A DNA stretch of 64,000 bases from Paenirhodobacter hankyongi (GTDB taxonomy: Bacteria; Pseudomonadota; Alphaproteobacteria; Rhodobacterales; Rhodobacteraceae). The stretch's first letter is position 1, and every line of letters starts with the position of its first letter. Location: positions 62,001 through 126,000 of the forward strand of contig NZ_RCHI01000001.1 in assembly GCF_003664585.1 (NCBI RefSeq), given 5' to 3'. Under the pieces are notes generated by a model, which made no database searches, was not told the origin of the DNA, and saw only the letters and a list, made by a program, of their open reading frames with translations. The position numbers were made by a program, and so were the translations under genes. This document shows positions 20,409 to 29,436 of the stretch, piece by piece.

Positions 20409-21142
20409 CGCGCGACCCGGCCGAGCGGCTGGAAGATCAGCCCCTCGGGGCCCTCGGACAGGTGCGCGCGGATGCCGAAGGTGCCGGCCAGCAGCGCCTC
20501 GGTCAGCACCGCGCGGGGGGCGCCGTCGGCAACGATCCGGCCGGTGTCGAGCACGATCAGCCGGGTGCAGTGCCGTGCCGCAAGGCCGAGGTCATGGAGC
20601 GAGGCGAGCACCGTGCCGCCCTCGGCCGCAAGCCCGGCAAAGAGCGTCATCACCGCAAGCTGCTGCTCGGGATCAAGCCCGGCGGTGGGTTCGTCGGCCA
20701 GCAGCAGCGGCGCCTCCTGTGCCAGCGCGCGGGCGAGCAGCACGCGCGCCTGTTCGCCGCCCGAAAGCTCGGTCGCGCGGCGCGGCCGCAGGGGGGCAAG
20801 GCCGAGCCGGTCGATGGCGCGGGCAACGGCGGCGGTATCCTCGGGCCGGCGGCCGGGACGACCGAGTGCGACCAGCGTCTCGACCGGCATCGGCCAGGCG
20901 ATCTCGCGGCCCTGCGGCAGGAAGGCCGCGGCACGGGCGCGGGCGGCGGGCGGCAATGCGGCGATCGACGAGTGTCCCCCGGCCGGCAAGAGCCCAAGCG
21001 CCGCGCGCAGAAGCGTGGTCTTGCCGGCGCCGTTCGGGCCCAGAAGGCCGACGAATTCGCCCTCAGCCAGCGTCAGGGAAATATCATGCAGCACCGGGCA
21101 GGGGCCGCGGCGGACGGTCAGATGATCGAGGACAAGCCGCAT
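20405..21142 (-). CDS. btuD: Cobalamin ABC transporter ATP-binding protein
   Basis: About 245 residues, a FecE/BtuD-type ATPase. Walker A is GLLGPNGAGKTTLLRAALGL, the signature is ATELSGGEQARVLLARALA and Walker B is PLLLADEPTAGLD. The ATG at 21142 has a GGAGGGG site 5 bp upstream; it abuts the permease stop. Operon partners are the B12-type binding protein, permease, TonB receptor and CbiZ, and the operon has a cobalamin riboswitch, so the substrate is a corrinoid rather than a siderophore. Confidence 0.92.
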   Translation of the reverse strand: MRLVLDHLTVRRGPCPVLHDISLTLAEGEFVGLLGPNGAGKTTLLRAALGLLPAGGHSSIAALPPAARARAAAFLPQGREIAWPMPVETLVALGRPGRRPEDTAAVARAIDRLGLAPLRPRRATELSGGEQARVLLARALAQEAPLLLADEPTAGLDPEQQLAVMTLFAGLAAEGGTVLASLHDLGLAARHCTRLIVLDTGRIVADGAPRAVLTEALLAGTFGIRAHLSEGPEGLIFQPLGRVAR

Positions 21143-22137
21143 CACAGCCCCTCCTGCCGGGTGCGCAAGATCAGGTGCAGGAAGAAGGGCGCGCCGACAA
21201 GCGCGGTCAGCACGCCCAGTTTCAGGTCGCGGTCCGGCGCGATCAGGCGCACCGCGACATCGGCCGCCAGCACCACCGCCGCCCCGCCAAGCGCCGAGGC
21301 GGCCAGCAGCCGGCTGGGCCGCGCGTCACAGGCGCGGCGCAGCAGGTGCGGCACGACGAGGCCGACAAAGCCCACGGCACCGGCGACGGCGGTCGCGGCG
21401 CCGACCATCAGCGCGGCGGCCAGCACCGTCAGCAGCCGCAGCCGGCGCAGGTTCACCCCAATCGAGGCCGCCGCATCCTCGCCCAGCGTCAGCGCGTCGA
21501 GGCTGCGCGCGGCGGGGATCGCCAGCAGCGCGCCAAGGCCGAGGAAGGGCAGCGCCAGCTGCACATGCAGCATCGAGCGGTCGGCAAGCGAGCCCATCAT
21601 CCAGAAGATGATCTCGTTCGCGGCAAAGGGGTTGGGCGAGAGGTTCAGGATCAGCGCCGTGGTGGCGGTGGCGAGCGACGAGATCCCGATGCCCGCCAGG
21701 ATCAGCGTCAGCGTCGAGCCGCGCGGGCCCGAGAGCAGCAGCAGCACCGCGACCGAGGCAAGCGCGCCCGCAAGCGCGGCAAGCGGCAGGGCGAGCGCAA
21801 AGGCCGCCGAGACCCCGGTCTGGATCGCCAGCACCGCGCCGAGCGCCGCCGAGGAGGAGGTGCCGATCAGCCCGGGCTCGGCCAGCGGGTTGCGCAACAG
21901 CCCCTGCAGCAGCGCGCCCGACAGCCCGAGCGCCGCGCCGATCGCCGCGCCGAGGATCGCGCGCGGCAGCCGCACCTCGCGCATCACCAGCGTCACCGCC
22001 TCGCCCTGACCATGGATCAGCGCGGCGAGGCTGTCCGACAGCCCGATCGCCGCCGGGCCGACCAGCAGCGAGGCGAGGAACAGCAGGGCGCCGGCAAGGC
22101 CGAGCGCGGCAAGAAGCGCGGGATAGGGCAGGCGCAT
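21142..22137 (-). CDS. btuC: Cobalamin ABC transporter permease
   Basis: A 331-residue FecCD/BtuC-family inner-membrane permease with about ten helices and the conserved stretches REVRLPRAILGAAIGAALG, AEPGLIGTSSSAALGAVL and GAVGFVGLVVPHLLRR. The ATG at 22137 sits 5 bp after GGAG; a GTG two codons earlier overlaps the upstream stop and is less likely. Part of the btu operon. Confidence 0.93.
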   Translation of the reverse strand: MRLPYPALLAALGLAGALLFLASLLVGPAAIGLSDSLAALIHGQGEAVTLVMREVRLPRAILGAAIGAALGLSGALLQGLLRNPLAEPGLIGTSSSAALGAVLAIQTGVSAAFALALPLAALAGALASVAVLLLLSGPRGSTLTLILAGIGISSLATATTALILNLSPNPFAANEIIFWMMGSLADRSMLHVQLALPFLGLGALLAIPAARSLDALTLGEDAAASIGVNLRRLRLLTVLAAALMVGAATAVAGAVGFVGLVVPHLLRRACDARPSRLLAASALGGAAVVLAADVAVRLIAPDRDLKLGVLTALVGAPFFLHLILRTRQEGL

Positions 22138-22139
22138 GG

Positions 22140-22997
22140 TCACTCCGTCAGGCCGTCGCGGGCGGCACGCAGCGCCCGCACGGCGCGCAGAACATAGGGC
22201 GTTCCGCAGATCCAGTCACGATCCGCCATCGCCGCCCGCGCCGAGGCGGTGCCGAGCGCGGCGAGCGCCGGGTGGTCGAGCACCTCTTCCGAGCGCGAGG
22301 CGCCGGGATAGCGCTGCCCCGAGACGATGAGATCGGGATGGGCGAGGATCAGCACCTCGAGCGGCAGGGTGCCGCCGATGCTCAGCCCCGCCTCGGCACC
22401 GACATTGCGGAACCCGGCAGCGGCGAGGATCTGGCCCGAAAGCGTCTTGTCGCCCAGCGAATAGCTGTTGGCATAGTAGAGTGCGGCGCGCGGGCCGGTG
22501 GCGGGATCGGCGCGCAGCGCGGCCAGATCGGCGTCGAACTGCGCCACCATCGCGCGGGCGGCCTCGTCACGGCCGAGGGCGGTGCCCATGGCGAGGATCT
22601 CGGCGCGCACGGCCGCCATGTCGGAGGCGGGGGCGAAGGTCTCGACCCGCACGCCGAGGCGACGCAGCAGGCCCGTCGTCGCGGGGCTGGTATAGGTGCC
22701 CGCCAGCACCAGATCGGGGCGCAGCGCGAAGACCTCTTCGGCAAGGCCGTGGTTCTCGGGATAGGCCGCGGCCTCCTCGGCCATCGCCGAGGCGAGCGGA
22801 TCGCGGGCGAGGTTCGACACCGAGACAAGCTGCCCGGGTGCGGCGAGCAGCATGGCCAGCTGGTCGGTGCACAGGTTGATCGACACCACCCGCTGCGGCA
22901 CCTCGGCCGCGGCGGGGGGCGCCAGCATCAGCGCGGCGGCAAGCGCAAGCGCCCGCCAGCCCTTATGCCGCTCAGAACGACGCACGGAGCCCGACAT
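22140..22997 (-). CDS. btuF: Periplasmic cobalamin-binding protein
   Basis: A protein of about 285 residues with an N-terminal signal peptide (WRALALAAALMLAPPAAAEV). The mature part has the class III helical-backbone binding-protein fold: RVVSINLCTDQLAMLLAA, then FALRPDLVLAGTYTSP and HPDLIVSGQRYPG. The likely ATG at 22997 overlaps the end of btuB by 26 bp, implying translational coupling. It delivers corrinoids from the outer-membrane receptor to the BtuCD importer. Confidence 0.88.
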   Translation of the reverse strand: MSGSVRRSERHKGWRALALAAALMLAPPAAAEVPQRVVSINLCTDQLAMLLAAPGQLVSVSNLARDPLASAMAEEAAAYPENHGLAEEVFALRPDLVLAGTYTSPATTGLLRRLGVRVETFAPASDMAAVRAEILAMGTALGRDEAARAMVAQFDADLAALRADPATGPRAALYYANSYSLGDKTLSGQILAAAGFRNVGAEAGLSIGGTLPLEVLILAHPDLIVSGQRYPGASRSEEVLDHPALAALGTASARAAMADRDWICGTPYVLRAVRALRAARDGLTE

Positions 22998-24783
22998 AGA
23001 AGGCCCGGTCCGAGGTGCCATAGCCCTTGTTCGTCTGGTATTCCTTGTCGAACAGGTTCTCGACCCGCAGATAGCCGGTCCGCCCCTCGCCGAAGTCATA
23101 GTCGAGCGAGGCGTTGACCACCGCATATTCGGGCATCCCGTCGGGCCGGTCGGCGACGTAATGCACCGACATGTCGCCCGACAGTGCCTCGGTGATCGTG
23201 CCGGTGGCGGTGACGGTCAGGTCATGACGCGCGACCGCCGCCCAGCCGGTCGAGACCGAAGTGTCGGTGTAGGTATAGGCCGCGGCCAGATCGAGACGCG
23301 GCGAGACCCGGTAATGGCCGGCCAGTTCCAGCCCAGAGCGGCGCGAATGGCCCGGCACCTGCGCATAGCAGCCCCAGGGCTGACCGCAGGCGGTGGCGGC
23401 GTAATCCCAGCCGATCAGGTTCTTGGCGTCGAGATAGAAGGCCGTGGCGCGCAGGCTCGCCGTCTCGCCCCAGCGTTTCTCGATGCCGATGTCGGCGCTC
23501 TGGCTGTCCTCGCGCTTCAGGTCCGGGTCGCCATAGACGCTGAAAAGCTCATAGAGCGAGGGGGCGCGGAAGCCGTTGCCGAGCGAGGCGCGCAGCAGAA
23601 GGTCGTCCTGCAGCCGGTAGACCGCCGCGATCCGGCCCGAGGTGAAGCCGCCGAAATCGCTGTGGTCGTCATGGCGCAGCGAGAAGGTCAGGTCGAGCTT
23701 TTCGGCCGCGGCCCAGTTCAGCTCGCCGAAGACACCGTTGGTGCGGGTCGAGGCGCCGGCGGATTTCTCCTTGGTGGTGTCGGCGCCGAAGACGAGCCGC
23801 GCCGTCGCCCCCAGATCCGTCGCGCCCTGATAGCCAAGCTTGGTGCGGGTGCCGTCGAACGGGTCGCACCAGCCGTTCGAGCACGACTGCCGGTCGCTGT
23901 CGAACCAGGTCGCGTCGAGCGTGTTGGCGACGGTGCCGGTGACGAAATCGGCAAAGACCCGCGCGCCCTTGGTGTCGCGGGTGGTGAAGTCGTCGCCCGG
24001 CGTGCCGGCGACATCGCCGGTGTAATCGTCGAATTCGCCCCAGCTCTTCTCGGCAAAGCCGTTCGCGCCCAGCGTCAGCCCGTTCGCGAAAGTGTACTGG
24101 CCGAAGAAGCTGAGCCGGTTGGCGCGATAGCCATCGGCCTCGTAATTGCCGTCGTTCTCGTCGCGGGCCGAGAAGCCATGCGTCGAGAGATGCGAATAGG
24201 TCAGCGCGGCCTCGGCGTTCTCGGTCTTGGTGGCGACCGAATAGCTGAACTTGCGGGTGGCATACTGGCCGTATTCGGTGGCGACCGACTGCTCGGTGCC
24301 AGGTTTCGTTGCGCGCTTGGTGGTGATGTTGATCACGCCGGCCACCGCCTGCGAGCCGTAAAGCGCCGAGCTCGAGCCCTCGAGCACCTCGATGCGGCTG
24401 ACATCGGCGGTCGAGAGCGTGCCGAAGTCATAGGCCCCCTGGGGCGAGGCCGGATCGCCCACCTCGATGCCGTCGACCAGCACGGGGATGTATTGCGCCG
24501 GCGCGCCGCGCAGATAGAGCGACGCGGTGGTGCCGATCGGGCCCGAACCGTTCACCGAAATCCCGGGCAGGCGCGCGAGGTAATCGGCAACGCGGGTGTC
24601 GCCGGCCTGGGCCAGCGCGTCGGCGGTGACGACGGTGACGGTGGCGCCGGTGCGATCGGTGCCGGTGGCCTCTAGATTGGCCGAGACGGTGATCTCGTCG
24701 AGCGCGGTGGTGTCCTCGGCGCCGGCGGGCAGCGCGGTGACAAGGGCGGTGGTGAGAAGCAGCGAGATGCGCAGGGTTTGCAT
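22972..24783 (-). CDS. btuB: TonB-dependent cobalamin receptor
   Basis: A 603-residue outer-membrane receptor. A signal peptide (LRISLLLTTALVTALPAGA) is followed by a TonB box (LDEITVSA), a plug domain (DYLARLPGISVNGSGPIGT, VEVLEGSSSALYGSQAVAG-like region) and a beta barrel that ends in aromatic FYVGLRASF, typical for BamA-dependent insertion. The frame is open further upstream to 25050 but the ATG at 24783 gives the signal peptide. The gene is headed by a cobalamin riboswitch, which fixes the substrate class as corrinoid. Confidence 0.94.
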   Translation of the reverse strand: MQTLRISLLLTTALVTALPAGAEDTTALDEITVSANLEATGTDRTGATVTVVTADALAQAGDTRVADYLARLPGISVNGSGPIGTTASLYLRGAPAQYIPVLVDGIEVGDPASPQGAYDFGTLSTADVSRIEVLEGSSSALYGSQAVAGVINITTKRATKPGTEQSVATEYGQYATRKFSYSVATKTENAEAALTYSHLSTHGFSARDENDGNYEADGYRANRLSFFGQYTFANGLTLGANGFAEKSWGEFDDYTGDVAGTPGDDFTTRDTKGARVFADFVTGTVANTLDATWFDSDRQSCSNGWCDPFDGTRTKLGYQGATDLGATARLVFGADTTKEKSAGASTRTNGVFGELNWAAAEKLDLTFSLRHDDHSDFGGFTSGRIAAVYRLQDDLLLRASLGNGFRAPSLYELFSVYGDPDLKREDSQSADIGIEKRWGETASLRATAFYLDAKNLIGWDYAATACGQPWGCYAQVPGHSRRSGLELAGHYRVSPRLDLAAAYTYTDTSVSTGWAAVARHDLTVTATGTITEALSGDMSVHYVADRPDGMPEYAVVNASLDYDFGEGRTGYLRVENLFDKEYQTNKGYGTSDRAFYVGLRASF

Positions 24784-24907
24784 GCGGAACTCCCTCAGGG
24801 CGGGGCAGGGCCCCTCGTGAAACGAAATCTGACGGGAGATCCCGCAGACGGCGACAATCACCACTGCGGATGGCCGCTGAACCGATGCGCCCCGCATCGG
24901 ACAAGGG

Positions 24908-25095
24908 TGAGTGCCGCGGCAGGTCTCCTGGCTTGCGGGTCTGGGCTCGGACGGGCCTTCCCGGGGGATCGCCCCAGTGGCAGTTGCCGTCTTCGCTCGC
25001 CGCTTACAGTTGCGGGGGCAGCTGCGGCATGACCCGAAGGCGCACCGCATTCCCTTTTCATCCGGACTTTGGGCCCGGAACCGAGGCGCGTTCGT
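24908..25095 (-). promoter_or_regulatory. Cobalamin riboswitch upstream of btuB
   Basis: On the minus strand the B12 box AGCCAGGAGACCTGCC (24918-24933) is intact, preceded by GCCACTG and GGGAAGGC and by the CCCCGCAACTGTAA core, all in the right order for the adenosylcobalamin aptamer. The aptamer ends about 125 bp before the btuB start, leaving room for an expression platform. It should turn off btuB-F-C-D-cbiZ when cobalamin is plentiful. Limits are approximate. Confidence 0.97.
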
Positions 25096-25211
25096 CTTGC
25101 GCGATCGGGGGCGGCGCTGTCAAGCGCCCGTGAGCCTGCGCGAGGGCCGCGTGAGCTGGCGATGCGGATTTGCCGCGATGCAGCGACGGGACATGTGGGC
25201 CGGACAGCGAA

Positions 25212-25232
25212 AGGGGCCCCACCGGGGCCCCT
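25212..25232 (-). terminator. Terminator-like hairpin after the acyl-CoA synthetase gene
   Basis: AGGGGCCCC, a 3-nt loop and its exact complement; on the minus strand the stem is followed by TTTC-like pyrimidines. It lies 25 bp beyond the stop of the acyl-CoA synthetase gene and before the btuB riboswitch leader, separating the two units. The gap between 25096 and 25256 holds nothing else that I recognise. Confidence 0.7.
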
Positions 25233-25256
25233 GGTCTGGTTTCGAACCGGTCTGTC

Positions 25257-26897
25257 TCAGGACTGCAGTTCCATCTGCCGCGCCCGGTCGCGCAGCACGA
25301 ATTTCTGCACCTTGCCGGTCGAGGTCTTCGGCAGCTCGCCGAAAACCACGGTCTTCGGCGCCTTGAAATGCGCCATGTTCTGCCGGCAGAAGGCGATGAG
25401 CTCCTTGTCGGTCACTTCCGAGCCCGCGCGCAGCTTGACGAAGGCGCAGGGCGTCTCGCCCCAGCGTTCGTGCGGGCGGGCGACGACGGCCGCCTCCATC
25501 ACCTCGGGGTGCTTGTAGAGCACGTCCTCGACCTCGATCGAGGAGATGTTCTCGCCGCCCGAGATGATGATGTCCTTCGAACGGTCCTTCAGCTCGATAT
25601 AGCCATCGGGGTGCATCACGCCGAGGTCGCCCGAGGCGAACCAGCCGCCGGCAAAGGCCTCGTCGGTGGCGGTGGGGTTCTTGAGGTACCCCTTCATCAC
25701 GTTGTTGCCGCGCATGAAGATCTCGCCCATCGTCACTCCATCGGCCGGCACCGGCTCCTGGGTGTCGGGGTTCGCCACCATGATCTCTTCCATCGCGTGG
25801 TTGCGCACGCCCTGCCGCGCCTTGAGTTTCGCGCGCTCGGGCAGCGACAGCCCGTCCCATTCCTCGTGCCAGGCGCAGGTGACGCCGGGGCCGTAGGTCT
25901 CGGTCAGGCCATAGCCATGGGTGACGTCGAAGCCGAGCGCCTCCATCTTCTCGATGATGATCGCGGGCGGCGGGGCGCCGCCGGTCAGCACCTTGACGCC
26001 CTTCTGCAGGCCGTCCTTCATTTCGGGGGCCGCATGCACCAGCATCGCCAGCACCACCGAGGCGCCGCAGAAATGGGTGACGCCCTCTTCCTTGATGAGG
26101 CGATAGATCGGTTCGTCGCGCACCGCGCGCAGGCAGACCGCGACCCCCGCCGAGGCGGCGATGGTCCAGGGGAAGCACCAGCCGTTGCAATGGAACATCG
26201 GCAGCGTCCACAGGTAGACCGGCCGGTCCCCCATGTGCCACGACACGACATTCGCCAGCGCGTTCAGATGCGCGCCGCGGTGGTGATAGATCACGCCCTT
26301 CGGGTTGCCGGTGGTGCCCGAGGTGTAGTTCAGCGTGATCGCGTCCCATTCGTCGTCGGGGCGGATCCAGCGGAAATCGGCATCGCCCTCGGCCAGCAGC
26401 TCCTCATAGCCGATCTGGCCGATCTTGCGCGCCGCGCCGAAGGCCGGGTCGGTGATGTCGACCACCAGCAGGTCGCGCGGCCGGGCGATGTGCACGGCGC
26501 GGTCGACGATCTCGGCGAATTCCGGGTCAACGAAGATCACCTTGCTTTCGGCATGGCTGAGGATGAACGCCACGGCCTCGGCATCGAGACGGGTGTTGAT
26601 CGCGTTCAGCACCGCGCCGGCCATCGGCACCGAGAAATGCGACTCGAACATCTCGGGGATGTTGGTCGCCATGATCGAGATCGTGTCGCCCTTGCCATAG
26701 CCGCGCTTCGACAGCGCCGAGGCCATCTTCAGGCAGCGCGCATAGGTCTCCCCCCAGGTGCGGCGCACGCCCTCGTAGACCACCGCAAGCCGGTCCGGAT
26801 AGACCTTGGCCGAGCGGTCCATCAGGCTCAGCGGCGTGATCGGCAGATAGTTCGCCGGGGTCTTCTCCACCCCGATGTTGTAGATGTTGTGCTCCAT
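25257..26897 (-). CDS. Acyl-CoA synthetase (AMP-forming, FadD/AlkK-like)
   Basis: A 546-residue ANL-superfamily ligase. It has the P-loop motif NYTSGTTGNPKGVIYHH, the HGYGLTETYGP motif, the FASGDLGVMHPDGYIELKDR hinge and the C-terminal catalytic lysine in KTSTGKVQKF. The N-terminal half (TWGETYARCLKMASALSKRG) matches medium-chain acyl-CoA synthetases. An AAGGGAGG site lies just before the ATG. It follows the FadN-like gene after 51 bp containing a hairpin, so activation of the fatty or aromatic acid and its beta-oxidation are likely co-transcribed. Chain-length preference cannot be told. Confidence 0.9.
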   Translation of the reverse strand: MEHNIYNIGVEKTPANYLPITPLSLMDRSAKVYPDRLAVVYEGVRRTWGETYARCLKMASALSKRGYGKGDTISIMATNIPEMFESHFSVPMAGAVLNAINTRLDAEAVAFILSHAESKVIFVDPEFAEIVDRAVHIARPRDLLVVDITDPAFGAARKIGQIGYEELLAEGDADFRWIRPDDEWDAITLNYTSGTTGNPKGVIYHHRGAHLNALANVVSWHMGDRPVYLWTLPMFHCNGWCFPWTIAASAGVAVCLRAVRDEPIYRLIKEEGVTHFCGASVVLAMLVHAAPEMKDGLQKGVKVLTGGAPPPAIIIEKMEALGFDVTHGYGLTETYGPGVTCAWHEEWDGLSLPERAKLKARQGVRNHAMEEIMVANPDTQEPVPADGVTMGEIFMRGNNVMKGYLKNPTATDEAFAGGWFASGDLGVMHPDGYIELKDRSKDIIISGGENISSIEVEDVLYKHPEVMEAAVVARPHERWGETPCAFVKLRAGSEVTDKELIAFCRQNMAHFKAPKTVVFGELPKTSTGKVQKFVLRDRARQMELQS

Positions 26898-26914
26898 GGG
26901 TCCTCCCTTGGTGT

Positions 26915-26935
26915 GGCCGGGCAGGGCGCCCGGCC
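26915..26935 (-). terminator. Intercistronic hairpin between the beta-oxidation gene and the acyl-CoA synthetase gene
   Basis: An 8-bp stem GGCCGGGC/GCCCGGCC with a 5-nt loop lies in the 51-bp gap. There is no T-run, so it is more likely an mRNA-stability element or partial attenuator than a full stop. Confidence 0.45.
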
Positions 26936-26948
26936 GCAGGTTGTCTGA

Positions 26949-29141
26949 TCAGGTCTTCAGCGGCTTGCCGGTCTCGAGGATGTGCTTGATCCGGGCAAGC
27001 GTCAGCGGCACCTGCATCATCTCGACGAAGGCGCGGGCCTCGAGCGCACGCAGATCCTCCTCGGCCAGCTCGCCGCCAAGCGGGCCGCCGGTGATGACCG
27101 AGGCGATGTGCTCCTGCACCGCGAGATCGGCCGCCGACAGCTTGCCCGCCGCCACCATCTCGCGGCGCGGGGCGAGGATCGCCTCGGCCTCCTCGGCGCC
27201 GCCGGTGGTGATCCGCTCGGGCGCAAGCGCCTCGTAACCGTCGATCATCGCCAGCGCAGTCCGCATCGCCGCGCCGATCCGGTCATCCGCGTGCATCACC
27301 ACCTGCGTCGTCGCGGGGTCGAGGAAGCCAAGCGTCGCCGCCTCGCGCGCCGAGCCCGCCGGGCGCGGCTGGGTCAGTGCCGCGAAGGCCTTCGCCGCGC
27401 CAAGCCGCGCGGTCAGCCGGGTGCAGCCGCCCCAGCCCGGCAGGATGCCAAGCGTGTGCTCGGGCAGGCCGATCTTCGCCTCGAGATGCACGACACGGGC
27501 CGCGCAATGCAGCGTCAGCTCGCAGCCGCCGCCGAGCGTGATCCCCTGCACCGCCGCGACCGAGGGCACCGGCGCCTGCCGCAGCAGCGGGTAAAGCGCA
27601 TGGCCGCGGGCGATGAAGCCACCGATCGCGTCCCAGTTCGCGCTCTCGATCATCTCGACGAAACGGGCGAGGTTGGCGCCGGCCGAGAAGGCGCGCGGGT
27701 CGTGGTTGCCGACCACCAGCGCCTTCACCGCGCCGCCGATCTTGCCCAGCGTCTCCTCGATCATGTCGAAGACGCCGTCGTCGACCGCGTTCATCTTGGT
27801 GGTGAGTTCGAGACAGCCGACGCCGTCGCCCAGATCCCACAGGCTGGCCGAGGCATTGCCGGCAAGCTTCGTGCCTGCCGCCTTCGCCCGGTCGAGCGGG
27901 TCATGCGCCGAGGCGTCCTTCACCACCGCGGGCATCGCCGGCAGGTTCAGCGCGGCGCGGCTGGCGGCGTCGAGGCCCTGGGCGATGGCGAAGGGGCCCT
28001 TGCGCCAGGCAAAGCCGAGCTCGAGCGCCGCATCAAGCGCCGCGGGGCCGGTCGAGATCTCGGCGACATGGGCCGCGGCATAGCGCAACACCTCGCCCAG
28101 CACCTCGCGCGCATAGGCGCCAAGCTTGCCCTGATCGGCCAGAAGCGCGCCCAGGTCCTTGCCGCCGCCGGGCACGGTGACGGGCTGCACCGCGCGGTAT
28201 TCGCCGGTGGCCGGGTCGATCACCTCGCGGCTGCCGTCGGCCGCCTTGCGGTAGAAGCCCGCGCCCGATTTGCGGCCGAAACGACCCTTGGCGATCATGT
28301 CCCTGACCAGCGCGTTCGCCGGCAGGTCGAAGCGGTTGATCGCGTCGTCGCCGGGCAGCTCGCCCATCAGCGAGCCCCAGATGCTCGGGATCATGTCGAC
28401 GCCGACCAGATCCGACAGGCCGAAGACGCCGGTGCGCGGGATGCCGAAGACGGTCTGCACGGCGTCGGCCTCCTCGATCGTCAGGCCAAGGCGCAGCGCC
28501 TCGACCATGGCGATCGACATCCAGGTGCAGCCGATGCGGTTCGCGATGAAGCCGGGGGTGTCGCGGCAGTCGATCACCGTCTTGCCCAGCACTGCGCGCC
28601 CCGCCTTGCGGATGAAGGCCTGCGCCGGCCCGCCGTCCTCGGCGACCAGCTCGAGCAGCGCCATGTGCCGCGGCGGGTTGAAGAAATGCGAGATCGCGAA
28701 GCGCGCGGCGAACTCGGCGCCGAAGCCCTCGGTCAGCAGCTCGCGCAGGATCGTCGAGGTGTTCGAGGACACCACGGCACCCGGCGCCAGAAGCGGCGCG
28801 ACCTTGGCGAAGAGCGCGCGCTTGACCTCGAGGTTCTCGATCACCGCCTCGATGATCCAGTCGGCCTCGGCGATGCGGCCGATGTCATCCTCGACGTTGC
28901 CGGGGCGCACGAGCGCGGCGGGGCCGGGGCCGGCGAAACCGCCCGCCTTCAGCTGCGCGGCGATGCCCGCCTCGGCGCGGGCGTTGCGGTTGCCCTCGGC
29001 CGGGATGTCGAGCAGGTCGACCGGCACGCCGGCGTTGGCGAATTGCGCGGCGATGCCCGCGCCCATCGAGCCCGCCCCGATCACCACGGCGCGGCGGCAT
29101 CCGCTTGTCGTCACGCCCCAGGCCTGCGTCAGTTCCGTCAT
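26949..29141 (-). CDS. Bifunctional 3-hydroxyacyl-CoA dehydrogenase/enoyl-CoA hydratase, FadN-type domain order
   Basis: A 730-residue protein. The dehydrogenase comes first: NAD-binding VVIGAGSMGAGIAAQFANAG near residue 20, catalytic segment ISHFFNPPRHMALLELV, and RNRIGC-like helical domains up to about 480. The hydratase/isomerase (crotonase) module follows from about 495 to 700 with the oxyanion-hole stretches AFSAGANLARFVEM and GITLGGGCELTLHC and the EHTLGILPGWGG loop. This order is the reverse of FadB/FadJ and the same as Bacillus FadN. The start at 29141 has an AAAGG site; the frame opens further upstream in shadow. It carries out two steps of fatty acid beta-oxidation. Confidence 0.9.
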   Translation of the reverse strand: MTELTQAWGVTTSGCRRAVVIGAGSMGAGIAAQFANAGVPVDLLDIPAEGNRNARAEAGIAAQLKAGGFAGPGPAALVRPGNVEDDIGRIAEADWIIEAVIENLEVKRALFAKVAPLLAPGAVVSSNTSTILRELLTEGFGAEFAARFAISHFFNPPRHMALLELVAEDGGPAQAFIRKAGRAVLGKTVIDCRDTPGFIANRIGCTWMSIAMVEALRLGLTIEEADAVQTVFGIPRTGVFGLSDLVGVDMIPSIWGSLMGELPGDDAINRFDLPANALVRDMIAKGRFGRKSGAGFYRKAADGSREVIDPATGEYRAVQPVTVPGGGKDLGALLADQGKLGAYAREVLGEVLRYAAAHVAEISTGPAALDAALELGFAWRKGPFAIAQGLDAASRAALNLPAMPAVVKDASAHDPLDRAKAAGTKLAGNASASLWDLGDGVGCLELTTKMNAVDDGVFDMIEETLGKIGGAVKALVVGNHDPRAFSAGANLARFVEMIESANWDAIGGFIARGHALYPLLRQAPVPSVAAVQGITLGGGCELTLHCAARVVHLEAKIGLPEHTLGILPGWGGCTRLTARLGAAKAFAALTQPRPAGSAREAATLGFLDPATTQVVMHADDRIGAAMRTALAMIDGYEALAPERITTGGAEEAEAILAPRREMVAAGKLSAADLAVQEHIASVITGGPLGGELAEEDLRALEARAFVEMMQVPLTLARIKHILETGKPLKT

Positions 29142-29436
29142 CTTCGTGCCTTTCTCGTCATGCCCCGCGGGGCCGTCGGGACCGGGCAGCGTGCCGCCGC
29201 GGTCGTCTGTCTCGGGGCCGGGGGACGGCCGGCGGCGCCTCGCGCGTGGCGGCCTCCCGCATGGGGGGCTGCCGGGCGCTGGCCCGAAGATCCGGTGACG
29301 GGTCCTCCCGTGCACAGCCCGGGCCCCTCCGACCCCGGCTGCATCCGGCACTAGCTCATGCAGGTGTTGCGCAAGTTTTGTCGAATTGTATCGAAATGTG
29401 ACGTCCGCCGCTTCGGGCTTTTGGAGGGGGCGGGGG

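Noticed and set aside
19702-22197. 831-codon open frame on the plus strand
   Set aside because: Low-complexity Arg/Ala/Pro/Ser translation antisense to cbiZ, btuD and btuC. Shadow frame.
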